Positions 1 through 10,435 of a stretch of DNA of 64,000 nt are shown here, piece by piece. Both the position numbers and the translations under genes were made by a program. The notes beneath the pieces were generated by a model that searched no databases, was not told where the DNA came from, and was given only the letters and a program-made list of their open reading frames with translations. Source of the DNA: Bettongia penicillata ogilbyi (Eukaryota > Chordata > Mammalia > Diprotodontia > Potoroidae); assembly GCA_023548195.1 (NCBI GenBank), contig JAJHZJ010000496.1:3864001-3928000 (forward strand). The letters are read 5' to 3'. Each line of letters opens with the position of its first letter. Position 1 is the first letter of the stretch.

Positions 1-1108
1 GCTCTAGAACCACAGATTGTGGGAGGATAGAGTGACTGACAGTATACCCCCTTGAACTACCTTGACAAAGAACTCCGAAGTCAAGTAAATGGCTGCAGAA
101 ATGAACAAATAAAAAAGAATCACACTACAGAATTTTACTCTGGTAACAAGGAAGACCAAAACATGCAAACAGAAGAAAAAAAGGCAAAGCTCCTCCATCC
201 AAAGCCTCCAAGAAAAATATGAATTGGTCTCAGGCCATGGAAGAGCTCAGAAAGGATTTTTGAAAATCAAGTAAGAGAAGTAGAGCAAAAATTGGGAAGA
301 GAAATGAGAGGGATGCAAGAAAATCATGAAAAATGAATCACCTGCTTGCTAAGGGAGACCCAAAAATATGCTGAAGAAAATAACACTTCAAAAATAGACT
401 AACCCAAATGGCAAAAGGGATCCAAAAAGCCAATGAGGAAAAGAATGCCCTAAAAAGCATAATTGACCACATGGAAAAAGAGGTCCAAAAGCTCACTGAA
501 GAAAATAATTCCTTAAAGATTAGAATAGAGGAAATGGAAGCCAATGACTTTATAAAAAAATCAAGAAATTATAAAACATAACCAAAGGAATGAAAAGAAA
601 GCAGACAATGTGAAATATCTCATTGGAAAAACAATTGGCCGGGAAAATAGATCCAGGAGAGATAATTTAAAAATTATGGGACTACCTGAAAGCCATGATC
701 AAAAAAAGAGCTTAGACATTATCTTCCATGAAATTATAAAGGAAAACTGCCCTGAGATTCTAGAACCAGGGGACAAAATAAATATTGAAAGAATCCACCA
801 GTCACCTCCTGAAAGAGACTCAAAAAGAGAAACTCCTAGGAATATTGTGGCCAAATTTCAGAGTTCCCAGGTCAAGGAGAAAATATTGCAAGCAGCTAGA
901 AAGAAACAATTCCAGTATTGTGGAAATACAATCAGGATAACACAGGATCTGGTAGCTTCTACATTAAGGGATCAAAGGGAGTGGAATATGATATTCCAGA
1001 AATCAAAGGAACTAGGACTAAAACCAAGAATCACCTACCCAGCACAAGCCCTCTCAGTATGTTGTGCCCACATCAGAAAGGGTGCTGTGCTCTTTGAGTA
1101 AAACAGAT
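1..1108 (+). mobile_element. L1 LINE, end of 5'UTR plus degenerate ORF1
   Basis: The sequence matches, in the same order, the L1 copies at 30530-31470 and 62883-64000: the GTCAAGTAA stretch near the ORF1 start, then the coiled-coil part (ATGGAAGAGCTCAGAAAGG type motif near 238), then the RNA-binding part. ORF1 begins near 100 and is broken by stops and frameshifts in the coiled-coil segment. The element is cut by the left window edge, and ORF2 does not follow, because an RTE 3' end begins at about 1109. Confidence 0.85.
610..1101 (+). pseudogene. L1 ORF1p remnant (RRM and C-terminal domain)
   Basis: A 163-codon open stretch carries the conserved L1 ORF1p core: the RRDNLKIMGLPE segment at the end of the coiled coil and start of the RRM, HEIIKENCPEI, INIERIHQSP, and PRNIVAKFQSSQVKEKIL, then the C-terminal domain. 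ORF1p is the nucleic-acid chaperone of the L1 ribonucleoprotein. The N-terminal coiled coil upstream is frame-broken and no ORF2 is attached, so this is a dead copy. The methionine at 610 is only the first ATG in an internal fragment, not the true start. Confidence 0.85.
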
Positions 1109-1315
1109 TTAAAACAATACACAGGAAACATAGGCTGCACAAACTTGGAGTATCCACCCCAGATGCTCACAAGGACTATCTGTGCCCAATCTGTGATAGA
1201 ACATTCCAAGCTTGTGTGGATCTGAGCAGCCACAATCAGACACGCTGAAACTTCACTTTATCATGGTGCTGTCATTTTGGTCCTCTTCAGGAACTAAAGG
1301 ACAACAAACATGTCC
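1109..1315 (+). mobile_element. RTE (BovB-like) LINE 3' end
   Basis: Frame +1 here reads the C-terminus of an RTE polyprotein with a CPIC...F...L...H zinc-finger-like motif ending at a stop near 1247. It is followed by the tail that ends in AAAGGACAACAAAC. The same tail type closes the SINE at 26445-26745. The 5' part of the element is missing. Confidence 0.6.
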
Positions 1316-2466
1316 CAGTATAGTCAGTTTCTATCCCTTCCATTTTCATCTTCTCCTAAGACCATTAAAACAGAAGAAAAATGCCCACAGACCCTTGGTT
1401 ATTTTTTACCTTCTATGCTGGCACTGAAAGCTATTAGGTTTTGCTTCTTTACCCCTGTTAACAATCCATTCTGATATATTATCTTCCAATTATACAAATA
1501 TGTATATCTTTCAATGTTTCTCTTGGCACTTGCATGTCCATTTTAAAAAAAAGTCTAAATTCTGGTCTTTTCATCAGGAATGTTTGGTAATTCTCTATTC
1601 CATTAAAAAGCTGTTTTTCCTCTTATAAGATTATATGTATTAGCCAGATAGCTTGGTAGTAAGCCTTTATCTTTTGCCTTTTTAATAGCATATTCCAAGC
1701 TCTTCTTTCCTGAAACAAAATAGTTCTTAATAAATGCTTGCTCATTTCCTTTAATGCCAAGTACCATGTGATAATTACTATGGCTCCCTAGTACTTAAAC
1801 TCTTTCTTTTTGACTGATTTTGGCATTTTTTTAAAAAACATCCTGGATACTCTCAATTTTGAATGACATTTTTGGAAGTTCTCATTTGGGGATTTCTTTC
1901 TGGAAAGAATAGTGGATTCTCTCTATTTTGACTTTGCCCTCTGGTTGTAAGACTTCCGGGCAGTCTTCATTTAGAATTTCCTGCAATGTTGTAACTTGAT
2001 ACTTTTTTTAATCACAATTTTCACATAATCTTGTGTTAAAATTCATCTTGTTCTGGTCCCTCTGAGTGCCTCCCTCCACTTCTTGTTAGTATAGTAGGTT
2101 TACAAATAGCTACTGTAAGGTAACAATAATAGGAAGAATGAAAAGAACCTAAAAGTCACAGCTTGTTATATAAATTAAGTGAGCATTACAGCTACTTTCA
2201 AATTGTCTCACAAATTAAGAGAGCATAGCAGACACTGAAAACTGTCTCATAAATTAACTAAGGCTGCATTCTGAGACTATGTGCTAACTTAAGGGAAACC
2301 AGGCTAGTTTTTTTCTAAGAGCCCCTTGGTCCTGCTAACTGCCTGTGGTCCATAAGCCTTAGATAAACTCCAGATGTGTGCAGTGAGACCAGCAGAACAT
2401 CAACAAGTGTTATGGTGATGAACTGATCTAAGATATTACTGATAATTTTGAGATGATATAGATATG
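1316..2466. other. AT-rich intergenic, no gene seen
   Basis: No ORF of interest. Around 2165-2265 a loose motif (AAATTAA followed by GAGCA or CTAAG) occurs about three times at roughly 50-bp spacing, which looks like a degraded tandem array. The rest is probably old unclassified repeat. Confidence 0.4.
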
Positions 2467-2470
2467 TTAT

Positions 2471-2767
2471 TGAATTAACTCTAAGGTGGCATGGATAAGA
2501 GTTAGTTCATCCTCCATCACTTTAACCCTATAAAAATGAAACTCAAATTCCTGTCTCCTGAGCGCTCTTCTATCTGTTAAGAGTTCATGCTGAGAGAGTG
2601 CTCCCAACTCCAATCCATGGTCACTTCTTTGCCACTTCCCCTCTTCATTCTCTTCCCCACACCGCCTGACTTCCTCTTCTACCATCCCATTCTCCATTCT
2701 CACTCTATCTGCCTCTGTACCCATGTACTCTCCACGCCTTATTAATGTGTGATTGAAGCATTACTCA
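2471..2767 (+). mobile_element. Possible short solo LTR
   Basis: The segment starts TGAATTAACT, ends ATTACTCA and is flanked on both sides by TTAT (2467-2470 and 2768-2771), as for a TG...CA LTR with a 4-bp target duplication. A TATA-like CTATAAAAAT lies near 2529. There is no canonical AATAAA in it and no second copy in the window, so a chance match of the flanks is possible. Confidence 0.35.
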
Positions 2768-2999
2768 TTATTTCTGACATTATGGTCTTTCCCAGAAAGG
2801 ATACAAAGACCTGGATACATCTGCTCCCCACACTAGACCTAGGGGAACCCCCTAGCTGTCCAATTCTCTTAGTCATGAGCTAAGAGCAACAGGATGGAGA
2901 CAGTAAGCTATTCATTCTGAGTCACAATAGACCAATAACTAATTCCTTAAATTGATTGCAAAGTAAGTCTCATAATTCTTAGGTGATCTCTCTTTGAGC

Positions 3000-4130
3000 T
3001 ATTTTTCAAATCAATAGTTTTCTCTATGATTGTAAAGATTTTCTCCTTTTAAATTTTTTTTTTCTTATTTTAATATAGTTTGTTGACTTATTGAATTATT
3101 TCTGTCTTGTCTGTCTCATTTTTCTTTACAAGGCATTTAGTTCTTAGGTAATATTTTCCAATGTCCTTTCTAAGGTATCAGTTTTCCTCAGCATTTTTTC
3201 TTTGCTGGATATTTCATTTTGTATTTCAGGGTACTCCTGAAATAAATTGTTAAATTTTATCATTATATGTCTTGGAATATACAGCTTTGGATTTTCTTCT
3301 GGAGGCACAAATCTTTTGATTGGAATTTCATTTTTTACATTCAAAATTTGGGGCAGTTATATTCTATTTCCCTCCCCCTTGGCATTAGGTTTTTTTTGTC
3401 CTGTCTTCTGGGAGACCTATGATCCTTAGGTTGTCTGTATGCATCCCATCTTTGAGATGAATGTTTTACTTGGAGAGAGAGAATGTTTTCTTTTAATGTT
3501 ATTATTTTTTTGCTTTCTTCTTCTAGATTGTCCTTCATTTATGTGTATTTGCGTTCTAAATTAGTTGACCTCTCTTTTGTTTCTTTGGTGAGACTTGCTA
3601 TCCCAGAATTAAGTTTCTTCTATTCTGCCAATTTACTTTTGCTATGCATTCATAAATTCCACTCTCATAATTTTAATTTTTCTTTTAAGCCACTCAGAAA
3701 CTGTGTTGTGATTGCATGTTCTCAAATTCTTCTCTCATCAATTTTGGATCATTTTCCTTTTTTCCCCCAGCATTTATTTGTAGATGCCTGTCTTATTTCC
3801 TAGATCTAGAGGCAATGTTTCCAACTGTTGTTGTTTGGGTTTTTTTCTTTTCAATAGATTTATCTGTTTATGTTCAAGGTCTTTTAAATTTTCTTCTTCC
3901 TGAAATTTTTAGTAACTTCAGTCTTTTTCCTCTCTGATTTTCCCTATCACTTATTTTCTATCTCCTTCCCTTCTGTGACCTCCTTGAGGATTAGACCTCA
4001 GTCTAAGATGTCTCAGTCTCCTCTTGTGCTGAAAAATTTATGGCTCACCAGGCTAGGTATCTACCCAAACTCATTTTTGGGTGGTCAGAACTGCCCAATT
4101 AGATTCTATGCTCCTTCTGTCAGGCTTGGT
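3000..4130 (-). mobile_element. Old LINE ORF1-like remnant
   Basis: On the minus strand two overlapping short frames (3538-3341 and 3344-3144) encode charged, coiled-coil-like sequence (EEESKKIITLKENILSL, then EIQNEISSKEKMLRKTDTLER). Their style resembles an L1-type ORF1 coiled coil. The plus strand is correspondingly T-rich. The family is not certain. Confidence 0.35.
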
Positions 4131-4144
4131 AGACTGTTGCCCAG

Positions 4145-4170
4145 CACACACATACACACATACACACACA

Positions 4171-4206
<36 letters not shown>
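4145..4206 (+). repeat. (CA)n microsatellite
   Basis: About 30 CA units with a few TA/GA interruptions in the first half and a pure run in the second half. Confidence 0.97.
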
Positions 4207-4208
<2 letters not shown>

Positions 4209-5208
4209 GTTCTGTCCTACTGTACTGTACCACTCTATTCCTTAATTCTTCAGTCCAGCACCAATAGTTCATTGTTGCTATAAGGTTGTCTGCCAGGACT
4301 CCATGCTCTGTTGGTCCTACAACACTGTCAGTTCAGCACTTTGCAGAGCTGGTGCTACAGGGTTGTGGCCCCTGGCAGGCTTTTTGCTCCTAAGAGGTTA
4401 TGGTCATCTGTCCAACTATCATAGCCAAGATGTATTTCCATAGTCTGTAGCCAGAGTCTCCAGGGCACTGGACCAAAATATAGGGGTGTGCTTGATGGTA
4501 ATCTGATGTGATGTCCTTGGATCTGCTGCCAGTAGCATGAGAAGTAGGGCAAAATGTTAAGTGAACTCAATGTTAGTGTTAGTTCATGGATCTGGGGTTC
4601 GGGGATATTTTTTGTACCTTCTCTTAGATTCTGGGTATCCTAGATTATGGAGATAGGTGAAGTTGCTTTATCTCTGATGTATAATTTCTGTTTTGGAAAA
4701 GTATGGAAATTGATGGAAATCAGAGAAAATATCCAGGTCTCCATCTTATTGCTTATATGACCCAGCAGACTTCTAGATACTCCTAAACTTCCTGTGTCCT
4801 AGACAGTTTTTTTCCAAGGTTTTAAGTGGATTTTTTGTAGGATCACTATTCTCTTGGCGTTTGCTCCATGGACATCTCTCAAACCAAGGTATTTCCTCAC
4901 AGTATTTAGAGTTTTCTTGTTTTCTCATCTCATTTGTCTCAGTATCCAGTCTGGGAGACTTGAATTTTGGGTCAAGCTCTGCAATAGAATAGGGTAGGCA
5001 GGGCCTGCATGGTTCTAAGTAAAATGAACCAGACTGGGTCCTTCAAAAGACTCCAGCGGTCTGGAGGTTTTCTGAAGGTTTTTTCTTACTAAGGGTTCTG
5101 GGACACCACCCCACCCCCACCCCTTTCCTATAGGTTCTTCTTGGAGGCCTTTTCTTCTACCATTGGGTTCCCCCCACCAAAAACTCACGTGATACTCTGG
5201 GCAAGCTT
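4207..5208. other. Intergenic, no gene seen
   Basis: No convincing ORF, exon or recent repeat. A C-rich stretch occurs near 5105-5125. It may be the 5'UTR side of the old LINE at 3000-4130, but nothing proves this. Confidence 0.4.
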
Positions 5209-5210
5209 TT

Positions 5211-5475
5211 GCTGTTGTTGAGCTATTTCATTGTCATCATCACCATCATTAGATCTTCTCCAACTCTTCATGATCCCATTTGGAGGCTTTCTTGGCAAAG
5301 ACACTGGAGTGATTTGCCATTTCCTTCTCCAGCTTGTTTTATAGATGAGGAAACTGAGGCAATAGGATTAAGTGATTTGTCCAGGGTCACATAGCAACTG
5401 CGTATCTGAGGCTGAACTTGAATTCAGGTCTTCCTGACTTCAGGTCCAGCACACCACTTAGCTGTACTTTTGCCT
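5211..5475 (-). mobile_element. CORE-SINE with RTE-type tail (Mar-1 style)
   Basis: Read on the minus strand it has a tRNA-like head, the CORE block (complement of GATGAGGAAACTGAGGCAA) and the GGCAAACCACTCCAGT-type 3' end shared with RTE/BovB LINEs. Confidence 0.85.
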
Positions 5476-5479
5476 AGGG

Positions 5480-5700
5480 CAAAGATCTTTCTCTAGTCTC
5501 TGAGCTTTGCCCTGAAGAAGAAGTATGAGAAAACACTCCCACTCCACTCTTTTTCAGAGGTGAGAGGTCCATAGATATGAAGCCCTGCATATATTTTCAA
5601 AGAATTGATCAGTTTTGCTCATTTTTTCTTCTCTTTTCTTCCTCATTCTTTTTTCTTCCTTTAAAAAATTAATCAGATTTTACTTCACACCTAACAAGTT
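5480..5700 (+). repeat. Unnamed dispersed repeat, copy 1
   Basis: The stretch around CCTGAAGAAGAAGTATGAGAAAAC and TGCATATATTTTC recurs at 6160-6300 in the same orientation. Confidence 0.5.
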
Positions 5701-5734
5701 GGCAAGATCACAACAGATAGGAAGAGTCAATGTT

Positions 5735-6020
5735 GACATGGTTGTGGGTTAATAGTAATGGTGATGATGACAATGACAGCTAACATTTATATAGTGCTTA
5801 TTATGTGCCAACCACAAGTTAAGGATTATTATCTCATTTGATTCTCACAAAAACCATGGGTGGTATGTGATATTTTATCTCCACGTTTTAGATGAGGAAA
5901 TTGAGGCAAAAAAAATTAAGTAACTCTGTTCCCAAGATCACATAGATATTAAGTGGCTGAGACCAGACTTGGAATCAGGTCTTCCTGGCACCTTGTCTAC
6001 TGCACCACCTAGTATTAGTA
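5735..6020 (-). mobile_element. MIR/THER-type CORE-SINE
   Basis: Antisense order: GCTAACATTTATATAGTGC 3' end first, then TTTTAGATGAGGAAATTGAG core, then the tRNA-like head near 6000. Confidence 0.8.
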
Positions 6021-6159
6021 CCACTATTTTTGAAAACAATTTGTAATTATGCAAATAACTTATTAAAATGTCCATACTCTTTGACCCAGAGATTTTTCAA
6101 CTAGGTACATACACCAAGGAGGCTATTGACTAGAAAATGAATGTTGCACAGCTATTGAA

Positions 6160-6300
6160 TAAGTTTTACCCTAAAGAAGAGATATGAGAAAACATTCCTA
6201 TCCCACTCCTTTGCTAAGATGTAGAACAATGCATATATTTTCAGATGTTTTCCCTGAATTCTTTGGTTTTAGCTCCCTTTTCTTTTTTTAAAATTCTTAC
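6160..6300 (+). repeat. Unnamed dispersed repeat, copy 2
   Basis: Second copy of the 5480-5700 sequence (TACCCTAAAGAAGAGATATGAG, GCATATATTTTCAGA). Confidence 0.5.
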
Positions 6301-6304
6301 CCAG

Positions 6305-8110
6305 CAGGAAGAGATGTAAAGAGAAATCCCATTTAAAAATAACTGCAAACAATATAAAAACTTGGGAGTCTACCTGCCAAGACAAATTCAGACATTATAT
6401 GAACATGATAACAAAATACTTTTCACACAAAACCAGATCTAATCAACTGGGAAAATATTAATTGTGCATAGGCAGAGTGAGCCAATATAGTAAGAATGGC
6501 AAGTCTCCCTAAATTAACTTATTTAGTGCCATACCAAACTACTAAAGAATCACTTTATAGAGTTAAAAAAAATAGCAAAATTCATCTGGCAGAACAAAAA
6601 GTCAAGAATTTCAAGGAAATCAATGGTAAAACATGTGAAAGAAGTCATCCTACCAGTATTAGATTTCAAACTTTATTACAAAGCAGTGATCATCAAACTA
6701 ATTGGACAGTGAAATAAAGTAAGAAAAAATAACTGTGAGGTAGATAAGTGTAAAATATTAAGTATACAATACACAGTAACAAAAGACTATAGCAATCTAG
6801 CGTTCAATAAGCCCAAATATCCAAACTTGGGGGGGCAAGAACTAACTATTACACAAAAATTGCTAGGAAAACTAGAAATCAGTCTGGCAAAAACTGGGCA
6901 TGAACAACATCTCACACCATACAAGATAAGGTCAAAATGGGTCCATGATTTAGGCACAAAGGGTGATATCATAAGTGAATTAGGGAAGCATGGGAAAAAA
7001 TTACCTGTCAGATACATGGATGAGGGAAGAATTTATGACCAACCAAGGGTGAGAGAGGATCATGGGAAGATGAGTAATTCTGATTATAAAAAATTAAAAA
7101 GATTTTGCACAAATAACACCAATGCAACCAAAATTAGAAGGAAAGCAGGAAACCAAGAAAAATACTTACAAGTTTCTCTAATAAACACCTCATTTCTTAG
7201 ATATATAGGGACCTGAACCATTTTTGTAGAAACAAAAACCATTCTCCAATTAATAGTCAAAAATATGAACAGTTAGTTTTCAGAAGAAAAAATCCAAGCT
7301 CTCTATAGTCACATTAATAAAAATACCATAAATCATTATTGATTGGAGAAACACAAATTAAAACAATTCAGAGGTACCATATCAAACCCATCAGACTGGC
7401 TGACATGAAAAAAAGGAAAATGAGCAATGTTGGAGGGAATGTGGAAAATGGGCACTCTACTGCATTGTTGGTGGAGTTACGAACTAGTCCAATCATTCTG
7501 GAGAACAACTTCCAATTCTGTTCAAAGGTCTATAAAGCTATGCATGTCCTTTGACCCAGCAGTATTACTATTAGGTCTACATCTGAAAGAGATCAAAGAA
7601 AAGGACTTATATGTACACAAATATTTCTAGCAGCTCTTTTAGAGGTAGCAAAGAATTAGAAATTGAGGGGATGCCCATCAGACTGGTTGAACAAGTTGTG
7701 GTATATGACTTTTGTGCTATAAGAAATGATGAAGGGGATGGTTTTGGAAAAACCTGAAGATTTATATGAACTGATACAAAGTGAAATAAGCCGAACCAAG
7801 AGAACACTGTCCATAGTAACTGCACTATAGTAACAGTGATCAATTGTGAAAAACTTCTTCTAATCAATACAATGACCCAAGATAATTCTGAAGGGCCCAT
7901 GATGAAAAATGATATCCACCTCCAGAGTGAGAACTGGCAGATTGTGAGGGCAAAATGAAACCTATTTTTTTTCACTGCCTTTATTTTTCTTGCTTTGGAG
8001 TATGTTTGGAGTTTTTTGGACAATGATTTTGTTTTTTTCTGGGGTTTTTTTGATCTATGGTTAATATGAAAATGATTTTTGCACCACTTCCTATGTATAA
8101 TTGATATGTT
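6305..8110 (+). mobile_element. L1 LINE, ORF2 C-terminal part and 3'UTR
   Basis: Broken frames match the end of L1 ORF2: a segment near 6490-6710, then ACCATATCAAACCCATCAGACTGGC and TTTGACCCAGCAGTATTACT near 7370-7570. The TTTATATGAACTGATACAAAGTGAAATAAG block near 7760 and the L1 3'UTR follow. Several stops show it is dead. It is 5' truncated. Confidence 0.8.
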
Positions 8111-8310
8111 TCTTGCCTTCTCAATCAGTGAGGGAGGAGCTACAGTGACGGAAAGAAATGTTAAATGCTAAAAATAAGTAAAGAAAACAGAAACAAATAC
8201 TTTATCATATGGGATGGCTTTCTGGGAGAGGGAAGGGAGAAATATAGAAGAAATTTAGGTGATAAAAAATCAGAAAACTATTTTTTATTAATTTTAAAAT
8301 TTAAAAATTT

Positions 8311-8510
8311 ATCATTTTTTAAAAAAAGTACATGTATTTACAATCATTTGACAAGTAGTTTTTACAACCTAAAAATTTTTTCATTTTTTTAAAAAAAGTA
8401 CATGTATTTACAATCATTTGACAAGTAGTTTTTATAACCTAAAAAATTTTTCATTTTTTTAAAAAAATACATGTATTTACAATCATTTGACAAGTAGTTT
8501 TTACAACCTC
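8311..8510 (+). repeat. 70-bp tandem repeat, about 2.8 copies
   Basis: CATGTATTTACAATCATTTG begins at 8331, 8401 and 8470, each preceded by TCATTTTTTAAAAAAA and followed by ACAAGTAGTTTTTA(C/T)AACCT. Units differ by only a few bases, so the duplication is fairly young. Confidence 0.95.
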
Positions 8511-8655
8511 CCCCCTTTTTCTTGAGGTAATTGGGGTAAAGTGATTTGTTCGGGGTCACAAAAAATACTAAGTGTCTCAGGCTGAATTTGAATTCAGACC
8601 CTCCTGACTCTAGGGTCAGTGCTCTATCCACTGAGGCATCTAGATGCCCTTTTTG
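8505..8655 (-). mobile_element. CORE-SINE head (truncated)
   Basis: The complement reads GGCATCTAGATGCCTCAGTGGATAGAGCACTGACCC with the tRNA-like B-box region GAATTCAAATTC. The tail is missing on the left, where the 70-bp tandem array begins. Confidence 0.85.
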
Positions 8656-9020
8656 CAACACTTAATTGCATCTTTATTGACAAGTTGTCTCCCCAAAAAG
8701 GCTCATTTTTAGGAACATAACATAGGAAACTATCAAAGTAGAAGCTGCTCTTAGTTAGTCATTTTAAAATTAGACCAATGCTTCTCCTAGAATGCCAGCC
8801 CTGGGTTCAGTTCTCATCCTCTGTCAGTCCTGGACTGTGATTGCAAACTTGTTAGGGATCCATAGAGCAGCCAGAATTATGATGAAAATATGCCAACATG
8901 GGCTAGAAAAATGACTGAGATTTTTTGTTTATTGGATTTCCTGCTAATGATTTGATCTGCAGTATTTTCTAGATCTGTTTGAATGACTTGGGGGCAAGGA
9001 GAATAAGATCACTGTGACTG
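8656..9020. other. Unclassified flank 3' of TNFSF10
   Basis: No ORF. On the minus strand AATAAA hexamers occur at 8928-8933 and near 8674, the first canonical poly(A) signals I find past the TNFSF10 stop. Neither is proven to be used. Confidence 0.3.
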
Positions 9021-9420
9021 AAATGCCCAAACACTTTGACCCAGAAATTCCATTACCAAAATTATACCTCATAGAGGTCATTGACAGTAAGTCCTTTTCA
9101 AAGGAATGCGGAAAAGGACATTTTTTAAAAAGGAAAAACAGTGAAGTCCTTGAAAATGACTGAGTAGATAGATGGATAGTTCTGGTCATAAGAACAATAT
9201 AATGACCATCCTCAGGTGCTTTCCTCCTCTTATGTGTACACCCTTCACATGTCCTCAAGGGTAAAGAGCCAGAACACTGTGTTAATACAAACACTAGCAA
9301 AGGCTATAGACTTGGAATGAATTTGCAAATAGGCTAAAGGAACCATATACACTAAATTATTTGTAGGAGAACTTTTGGTGGTAGCAAAGATTTGAAAACA
9401 AAATAGATGACCTGCTACTC
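9020..9420 (+). mobile_element. L1-like 3' fragment
   Basis: AACACTTTGACCCAGAAATTCCATTACC near 9032 is the conserved L1 ORF2-end motif, also seen near 7547. The rest is diverged. Confidence 0.5.
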
Positions 9421-9639
9421 CACCATCTTGGCTCTGCCTTCCCAGTGCTGTGATTTCTGTAACACTTGGAATTAGGGCTGGAGGACAGAGTAGAGAACTA
9501 GTCCCAAGGCCCCCATTTACAATGGGCTCCCAGGCCAGCCACCTCTTTAGTTCCTACCTCACCTCACTGCTTTGACTTAAATTCCGTTGTGCTGCTGATG
9601 CCGGTCCATTAACCCAGCCCTCCGCCTTCTTTTTGTGCC

Positions 9640-9760
9640 TTGTCTTTCTGCACCAAACCATAAGCTCCTTCAGATCAGGGACTAACTACATTTCTTTTCC
9701 ATATTACTGCCTGCAGCACTTAGTGACTGATACCCCATAGGTGCTTAATAAATGTATTTT
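9640..9760 (+). mobile_element. L2 LINE 3' end
   Basis: AAGCTCCTTCAGATCAGGGA followed by CCCCATAGGTGCTTAATAAATG is the typical L2 terminus. Confidence 0.75.
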
Positions 9761-9897
9761 TATCTAATGACCAACAGATCTCCTTATTAACAGGATCATT
9801 ATATTTATCTGATGACCAACAGATCTCCTTATTAATGGGATCGTTATAAAAGTGTATCTATCTGATGACTGATAGATCTCCTTATTAACAGGATTAT
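9761..9897 (+). repeat. Minisatellite, three copies of 45-53 bp
   Basis: TATCTRATGACYRAYAGATCTCCTTATTAA-type units start at 9761, 9806 and 9859, each followed by (C/T)(A/G)GGATC or GGATTATT. It lies 87-223 bp beyond the TNFSF10 stop, so it is probably transcribed in its 3'UTR. Confidence 0.9.
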
Positions 9898-9983
9898 TTG
9901 CCAGAAAGTCTATTGTCATTATGTCTCATACAGCAAGTAAAATGGTAGTGATGGCTACTTTTAAAATGTGTGATTATGAATAT

Positions 9984-10435
9984 TTAGCCAATTAGAAAAG
10001 CACCAAAAAAACTAGCTTCTTTGTCCATATCAATCAATTTTTCGTTGCTGACAGACACAAAGATTCTTTCATTCTTCTTGAGCTCAAACACTCCACCTTG
10101 ATAAATAGAATAGAGTCCATATTCTGAATCTTTAGACCAACAGCTCGTTTTCACACTTTTCAAGAGTAAGATGGGTTCTGGGTAACTTGTCACTTTGTAA
10201 ATGTATTGGATCAGTTGTTTGGGGTGTTTACTCCTCTCTTCTCTCAAGGTTGAAACAGAACTTCTTTCCAACTCCTGAAATCGAAAGTAGGTTTGGGAAT
10301 AGATATAATAGTATCCAGTCTGAGAAATGATAAGCTCACCATCCAACACATTCACATTATGTAGGAATGAATGGCCTTTCCTTGAAGTTTCCCAGTAGTT
10401 GATTTTCCAACCTGAAACTCTTCCAAGCAATGAAT
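9984..10435 (-). CDS. TNFSF10: TNFSF10 coding exon 5 (TNF domain)
   Basis: 452 nt from acceptor TTGTCTAG|ATTCATTG to the TAA stop at 9986-9984. It encodes most of the jelly-roll fold: GHSFLHNVNVLDGEL, GYYYIYSQTYFRFQE, the zinc-ligand cysteine in TSCWSKD, EYGLYSIYQGGVFELK, RIFVSVSNE and the C-terminal FFGAFLIG. Between FRFQE and KQLIQYIYK there are eight more residues than in human TRAIL (ELERSSVSTLREERSKHP), in a surface loop near a known receptor-contact region. Between GR and KIN four residues (VSGW) are extra. Confidence 0.98.

Noticed and set aside
7607..8023. 138-codon minus-strand frame
   Set aside because: Antisense of an L1 3' region, as are similar frames in 41084-41634 and 55252-55791.
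8311..8510. CRISPR-like array
   Set aside because: Units are contiguous tandem copies without unique spacers, in a vertebrate genome.
1..9000. Exons of GHSR, expected on the TRAIL-downstream side
   Set aside because: No seven-helix receptor segment found.
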